Below are positions 58,272 to 64,000 of a DNA stretch of 64,000 nucleotides, in pieces. The notes beneath the pieces are model-generated. The model was given only the letters and a program-made list of their open reading frames with translations. It was not told the origin of the DNA and ran no database searches. This stretch comes from Zychaea mexicana (lineage: Eukaryota; Mucoromycota; Mucoromycetes; Mucorales; Lichtheimiaceae): NCBI RefSeq assembly GCF_025766255.1, contig NW_026516707.1:1-64000 (forward strand), written 5' to 3'. The first letter of the stretch is position 1. Every line of letters starts with the position of its first letter. A program made the translations under genes and the position numbers.

Positions 58272-59752
58272 TGTTCTTTGTAAGTAAAAAGAAAATACCG
58301 AATGCAAAGGAAGAACGAAGGATTGAGTTGAAAATTGGCTTTGGTATCCTAATATACTTTTCCGTGCAATATGTGGAAAGGTCACAAAAACTAGCCAACA
58401 ACAACAATGTAATGAGTAGCTGTTGTCAAATAAAAGCATCGTTACGAATTTTCTTATTCTTTCTAATAACGAGAACAAACGAGTTGTATACATGAATGTA
58501 AACACTGCATTCGTATGTAGTTATTCGTATTCCTTTCTAGTATATGCACCATCCTTACATTACAATACATACATATCTTCTTATCTCTTTCATTGTTTGA
58601 TGTACGCACATTAAAATGTGTATTTTTAGTATATATAGACAGCGACAATGAGTAATACATTGGTGTTGACGCTGTTTCAAGGTTCAAACTACTTTTTCTG
58701 AGATGGCCGTTTGCTGTCGTCAATTGCATAGATGCTCATATTTAATACAGTAAGGTATGAGGAACATCAAATGAGAATCTGCATAGTGTGTGGGAACTGT
58801 AAACAGCAGCAGGGACTAGTCGCGATTATGTAAGGAAAGTCAGAAACGGATCGGAATCTTGTGTTCATGTGGTCTGGACATAGAGCTGATCCGAAGAGCA
58901 CGGCACGTAAAGGGCGCAAGCATCGATGACGAGCCATGGAATAAGTGGCTTAAGCGTCGCGCCTGACCTCTCGGAACCCAGGATTTGGAATGATGTCAAC
59001 CCGTTCCGATCTTAAAGGGAACCTATCTGCACGCTTATTCTATGGGCCACGGAAAGGTTTCTATCCCCGAAGGCTTACTGTAGTATAGGGATTTACGGTT
59101 CCCACGATTCCGCGGACCCTATTCTTCTCACTTCGGATCAACATTAAATACAAACAGGTTAACAAAGGTCAAAGTGCGTAACTAAGGCTTTGAAGCTGTA
59201 TCCAGTAAGTCGTTTCTCCTTAGCATTATGCATCAGCAATGAATACCTGCTATATTACTCATGCATGTTGTTGACGGATAGATGTCAACACTTTACTACC
59301 AGCATTCCCCCCCCCTCCCAAAAGAAGTTAGTTACCAAACCGCGGGGGATAAAGTATACCTTTTTTTTTCTGTCTTCACCATCTACACCGTAAGCTGCAT
59401 ATACCATGTACCCTTGTATGCACTTTTTACTGCATGTGGCAAGCGGAAGAAGGGGCTGAAGAGACCATTCCAAGTGTGTACGTTCTAGAGTCCATTTCTC
59501 TCTGTTAACGCATAAGCACCGTTCAAGCGGCAGACCAAAATGGGAAAAAACCGTTGTCAAAGAAGAAAAAAAAAAGATATACCCTGCTTATATAACAACC
59601 GTTTCTTCTCTCTCCTCCAGTGACTGTCCCAGCTGTTTCCCGGCTGCTATATATATATATATATATATTCTTGCCGCTAGCTGACTCATTCCCTATATAA
59701 CACTCTCTAACTTTTATACAAACCCGACACCTGTTTCTTGATTCTGTTAAAC
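58272..59752. other. intergenic region with a GC-richer unexplained block at ~58830-59150
   Basis: The leader side of homeodomain copy 2 lies at the left. The block at 58830-59150 is clearly more GC-rich than its surroundings and contains several CGGATC/GATCCG words that can pair with each other. It has no open frame over 70 codons. A (TA)11 run sits at 59648-59669, followed by the promoter of the phosphatase gene. Confidence 0.4.
59648..59669. repeat. (TA)n microsatellite in the phosphatase promoter
   Basis: Eleven consecutive TA/AT repeats about 85-105 nt upstream of the phosphatase ATG. Confidence 0.85.
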
Positions 59753-61787
59753 ATGGCATCATTACCCGGAGCTGATTCCGGTCATTATCCGGAAGATTTG
59801 GAACTTACGTAAGAGCTTATTTTTGTATTGAAAACACGATTCTGTTGTTTGCTCGTACTTTTAAAAGAAAGCAAACTGACCTACTTCTTTCGCGTGCACG
59901 TTTGTATCCTTTTTTTTATATTACATAGTCTTTTGCAAGTAGTTCATCGACATGGTAAAGTAATATGGAGTTGTTTTGTCCTTCGCAAGTGAAATTCTTG
60001 TTCACAAAGGAAAATCAAAAACTCATAAGAATATGCGACACACTAGGCGAACGAACACCCGTGAGAAAGCGTTTAGAGAAGCTATTTCCAACTGTTTGGA
60101 AAATGTGTGATGCCAATGCCCACATGTTTGCTACTATTGTTTCGCTGGATCCCAGCGCACAAAAGCAGTTTGTTCCTTTACAACGATTGGTGGACGAGGA
60201 TGCCATCATTAAGAAGCCTCACGTGCATTCACCAGGCGCTTGGTAAGCAAAAGAGGGAAGACCAAAAAAAAGAGAAAGAAAAACTGGGAAAGGAAAAAGC
60301 TGAGCCCTATCTTTTATTGGACTAGTTACTATGGCCAATTGACCAACCTTGGCCGCCACAGTATGGCTACATTGGGCGCACGCTTGAGAGAAATTTACGT
60401 TGACAGGTTTGTTCTCTCTCCTTTTTTTCTTTCACGTGTTTCTCTCTTTTATTTTCTGTAAATACTGAAAATTGAGTGCCATTTTCCATATGCAGACTCA
60501 AGTTCTTGCCTGACATATATGACCAGAGCATGGTGACGATCCGTAGCACGGATTATCAACGTACCCAAGAATCAGTACAGCAGTTGGTTGCAGGTGGTTT
60601 ATATCCAGCCGACAAGCGCGGCGACGATTTCGTTCTTCAGATTGCCACTCGGTATGTCCCAAAGCGACTCTAGTTGCATAGAGTGCTTGTGAATGACGAT
60701 ACTGATTGGCTGTACACTTTAGTGATCCAGTAGTAGAAAATATGTTCCCCAATCCAAACTGCTACAGACTGCGCCAACTGGCCAAAGAGTTTAAAAAGGA
60801 AGTCGATGAGAAATGCAAGGACAAATTCGAATCACTCACGGAACGACTCAAGAATCATGTTGACTCGGTGTCTTTGGATAGCCATCCTTCTGCGAACGGC
60901 ATATTAGGTAAAGGATGTGTTTTGTGAAAATTAAGAGATGGTTGCACACAAGAGAGAGAAAAGGTTGTATTAGGTAAGTCAAGGACTAACATACGATTAT
61001 TGCCATGACTGTGATTATTCTTAGATACACTCGTTGCTGCACGAGCCCATGGATTCGAACTCCCTGTAGACATTGATGACGGTGTGATACGCGATCTTGA
61101 GGATGTGGTTGTACTAGAATGGTTCCATGGTGTGATGCGGTCGGACGAGGCTCGACGCCTCTCTACGGGAAGAATAGTGGGAGAGATCCGTGATCGTATG
61201 GCTGAAAAGGCTATCGGAGTCAATGACCGAAAGCTCCATGTCTATTCTGGTCATGATACGTAAGTATCTTTTTTTTTATATGAAAGCCACATTTATTGAC
61301 GGGGGGGGGGAAAGGGGAACCTTTAATAATGAGTGTGTAATTAACGCATATTTTAATACTAGTACCGTTGGACCGTTGTTGATTTCGTTGGGCGGCTTTG
61401 ACAATCGGTAAGTTCAGACTGACTTTTGTGCAAGTGTTGAAACTTTAATGACCAGATTTTCACGTGTTAATAATGTGCAAATTCTGAAATGTGTTGCGCC
61501 GCGTGCACAGATGGCCACCGTTCAGTAGCTCCGTCATTTTCGAATTATTTAAACAAAAGGGAGCTAGTCCAAGTTGGACATCGCGACTGTTTGGAGGACA
61601 GGAAAAAGGGCCTCATTTCGTTCGTGTACGTTACAACGACAAGATCCTTGAGCTGCCTGGCTGCCAAGCAGCCGGCGACCATCATGAAAGTGGCGACAAG
61701 TCGCTGTGTACCTTTGAAGCATTCCAAAAGATTGTCAAAGATCAAGTTCCTGACAACTGGAAAGAAGAATGCGCATACCGTTCATAA
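59753..61787 (+). CDS. histidine acid phosphatase (lysophosphatidic acid phosphatase-like)
   Basis: Nine exons (59753-59808, 59929-59954, 60047-60242, 60326-60406, 60496-60651, 60723-60907, 61025-61259, 61363-61407, 61511-61787) give 418 residues, the usual length of the family. The catalytic motif LLQVVHRHGERTPVR is assembled only after splicing: a 26-nt exon holds the RH and the next holds the ERTPVR. The nucleophile is the His of RHG. The proton donor motif is YSGHDTTVGPLL near residue 310. YYGQLTNLGRHSM and STDYQRTQESVQQL are the family's conserved middle segments. There is no signal peptide or N-glycosylation-rich surface, unlike secreted fungal phytases. This and the overall pattern favour the intracellular ACP6/LPA phosphatase-like branch. 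The substrate is inferred, not shown. Confidence 0.88.
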
Positions 61788-62469
61788 AAAACGTACTGGC
61801 TGTTTATTAGAATATCTTTATTATTTCTTGTTGGTAATAAATATGAATACTGCCGTATTCGTCGTTACAGTGACCAGATCTAATTTATTGCTGCCAAGTT
61901 GAATGTTTGTATACCACCTCCTCCCGCACGGGTTTTGGATTATCCACTGCATGGCACATCCCCCATTTAGACTACACCACTTGTATATCCGTTGTTGGCG
62001 TTGTCTTGGTCATTGGACTTCTTGTTGGTTGTTCCGTTCTCTTGTTTCGGCTAATTGGAAATCAAAGAAACACTGGAAGGAACCTATCGGGAAACCTGCC
62101 TGTGAAATGACAGGAACAGGAACATGGATGGTAGCTACTTGTCACTCTTGGAACGCCATTGGAGTCTTGCAACAGCCACGCTGACACGGGAACACGAGTC
62201 TTCTTTTGTGGAGGGAAAGAAGGAAGAGCTGATCGTGTAACCATGGCCGCTGAAAGTGCGCGTGAAAGTGAGAGCCGGTGTTTTATAGTGGGTGGGAAGA
62301 CAAAGTCTCTTTCTTCGTTTTACCCCGCTATAACCCACACACATATCACATATTCCCTCTCTCTTTCTTTCTCTTTCTTTCTCTTTTCTTCTTCAACCAA
62401 CAACAACAACAACACACTCTCCTCCCCCCGTCTTCCTTCCCTTTCTTCTTTCTCACCTTTGCTGTTTCA
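61788..62469. other. intergenic, with a small transmembrane-like frame
   Basis: The frame at 61907-62110 (+, 67 codons) contains one strong hydrophobic segment (VVGVVLVIGLLVGCSVLLF) flanked by a basic tail. It could be a tiny membrane protein but has no other support. From 62330 on there is a CT-rich leader for the bHLH gene. Confidence 0.3.
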
Positions 62470-64000
62470 ATGAATTACTCACAACCGAATCCTTCGCATG
62501 CGTCATCCGTTCCCAGTCAGTCATTACCTCCACAGGAATGGTATACCCAGACAGCTCTCAGTAACAATTATGAGGCACCATTGCAGGAGCCCGTTCCATT
62601 CGAGGGTAAGAAACATTCCGAGTTCGAAGCTTAATTTTTTATTTTCTTTGTTTTCGAGCTTGACGTTAATTGCTGTTTTTTCTGTCCCTCTTTTCAATTC
62701 TATTTTATCTTGACAAAAAAAAAAAAGAATTCCAATTCACGTTTGGCTTGGGGCCTGACTTTGCCATGCCCGTACCTCTCGATATGCCGCCCATGAGTGA
62801 CACACCTTTACTTGACGATTCACAGTTCCAAAACTTTGCAGCTGCTGCAGAAGCAGCAGTACCAACGATACCTTCTTCTTCCTCCTCCAATATGCATCAA
62901 CAACAACAGTTACAAATACCATCCCACCATCACCAACAACAACCACTACTACCACCTCACCATCACCACCATCCGCAACAACCAAAACAGCCATCATCGA
63001 CCGTTTTAAACGAAGACGATCAAAGAGCATTTTCGCAGTTCCTGGATACCTTTTTCATGGACCAGGACATGCAGGTCGACCCACTGCCGAGTCACATGTC
63101 TTCGTTGTATGATGATCAATATCCTGCTCAAAACATGGAAGAACCACAACACCATCATCACCCCGCTCAGCAGCATCAGGACGAAGGCGAAGATGAAGAA
63201 CGGCGTCGGACATCCATCTTACGGTCTTTGGATGAACAAAAGCGACACCGTCAACGGTTTCTGACCGTCAATAACAATACCATGGACCAAAACAGTCATC
63301 CTAATCATCATCATCATCATCATCATGCTGTGGAATCCAATAAGGGTGCAACTTCATCGTCATCATCCTCTTCTTGGACAACTACCCCATCGCCATCTGC
63401 GGCATTCCGTCATGATGCCGTTTATTTAAAAAAAAGTGAAACCATTTCGTTTCCGCGACAACAGCAACAACAACAGTCACCACCTCATGTACCCACTATA
63501 CCAACACAGCAACCACAAGAACAATCCATGTCAACCTCCACAGCATCGTCATCAACACTGTATAAACGACCCAGTACCGATGATCATGATGAAATAGCAA
63601 TGAACAAAATGGCAAGAAAACGAGCTGATGGAACTGGAGGAGGCGGAGGCGGAGGCCCCACACGTTCCAGAAGCAGACCGCAAAAAGAGTTATTGTCAGA
63701 AGCTGAGAAACGGGCCAACCACATTGCTTCTGAACAAAAGCGGAGGACGACGATTCGCACGGGCTTCAAGGATTTGACGGAGATTGTGCCAACGTTGAAA
63801 AACATTAATAACAGCAAAAGCACAGTACTCTTCAAAGCGGTGGATTATATTCGGTACCTTGAAAAGCGAACCAGATCACTTAAAGACAAAGTCGGTGCAT
63901 TGGAGATGCGAGTACAGGTGGAAGGTCGAAAAGAAATCATTCTACAAGACCGTTCCACGTCGTCATCATCGTCTATGGTCGTCGATAGTGCTCCCGATGC
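62470..64000 (+). CDS. bHLH transcription factor, 3' end beyond the window
   Basis: Exon 1 is 62470-62605. An intron of 122 nt with an A-run just before its AG restores GEEFQFTFGLGPDF, and exon 2 runs from 62728 past the right edge. The first ~400 residues are rich in Gln, His, Ser and Pro (activation-type). The bHLH domain lies at about 63712-63870. The basic region is RANHIASEQKRRT, with the His-Glu-Arg triad of E-box (CANNTG/CACGTG) binders. Helix 1 is RTGFKDLTEIVP, the loop LKNINNSKS, and helix 2 TVLFKAVDYIRYLEKR, followed by a coiled extension (LKDKVGALEMRV). The basic region and SEQKRR are closest to fungal Ino4/Max-like factors. The partner is unknown. Confidence 0.87.

Noticed and set aside
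58272..58505. Longer N-terminus for homeodomain copy 2
   Set aside because: The extra 78 codons have no counterpart in copy 1, while the 58271 start lines up exactly with the start of copy 1.
58830..59150. rRNA, U-snRNA, SRP or RNase P RNA
   Set aside because: None of the conserved core strings of these RNAs is present.
61907..62110. Small single-pass membrane protein gene
   Set aside because: Only one hydrophobic segment supports it; kept only as a note in the intergenic entry.
1..64000. CRISPR arrays or LTR retrotransposons
   Set aside because: No regularly spaced identical repeats and no reverse transcriptase/integrase motifs or long terminal repeats were found.

Overview
The window is eukaryotic and almost certainly from an early-diverging filamentous fungus, most likely a Mucoromycota/Mucorales species. 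The signs are many short introns (about 50-110 nt, GTRAGT...YAG), compact genes with poly-N/Q/H/T tracts, typical fungal housekeeping proteins, and a remnant transposon load (Helitron, IS630/Tc1-like, a SINE, a MITE). The genus cannot be settled from the sequence alone. No CRISPR arrays, operons or bacterial-type features are present.

Layout. 1-7.4 kb is transposon debris: an unrecognised gene end at the left edge, a Helitron replicase fragment (minus), a long degenerate IS630/Tc1-like DDE transposase (minus) and a 180-bp pogo-like MITE. 7.4-20.2 kb is a conserved gene block: LSM2 (+), a CAP-Gly protein (+), CAF-1 subunit p60/CAC2 (-) and the large HEAT-repeat adaptor accessory protein LAA1/HEATR5 (-). 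20.4-25.4 kb holds a transposase-derived gene with all three catalytic positions changed (22.1-23.6 kb, minus), its truncated relative, a tRNA-derived SINE inserted between them with a 14-bp target duplication, and another dead IS630 transposase copy. 25.7-28.1 kb is a kaptin (KICSTOR subunit) homologue on the plus strand.

28.1-31.8 kb is AT-rich and apparently gene-poor. 31.8-38.6 kb carries a tandem pair of JEN1-type carboxylate transporters: a 17-exon intact gene with 7-, 10- and 20-nt microexons, and a frameshifted pseudogene. 38.6-45.2 kb contains a diverged tandem array of splice-donor-bearing units on the minus strand and a Helitron PIF1-helicase fragment with a palindromic end-like sequence. 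45.3-47.6 kb is a FAR1-type zinc-finger regulator. 49.9-52.3 kb is a peroxisomal (SKL-ending) long-chain alcohol oxidase. 52.7-54.3 kb is an FHA protein of the Plm2/Tos4 type. 55.3-58.3 kb is a tandem pair of atypical homeodomain genes (minus). 59.75-61.8 kb is a histidine acid phosphatase (+), and 62.5 kb to the right edge is a bHLH regulator running out of the window.

The genes do not form one pathway. Two S-phase/chromatin genes (CAF-1 p60 and the FHA gene) have MCB-type ACGCGT boxes just upstream of their starts, suggesting shared MBF/E2F-type control. JEN1 and the alcohol oxidase both point to use of non-sugar carbon sources. The kaptin gene suggests a nutrient-sensing module near TORC1 that is usually discussed for animals.

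Exon boundaries were deduced by reading splice signals and keeping family motifs in frame. They are exact where exon lists are given and approximate elsewhere.
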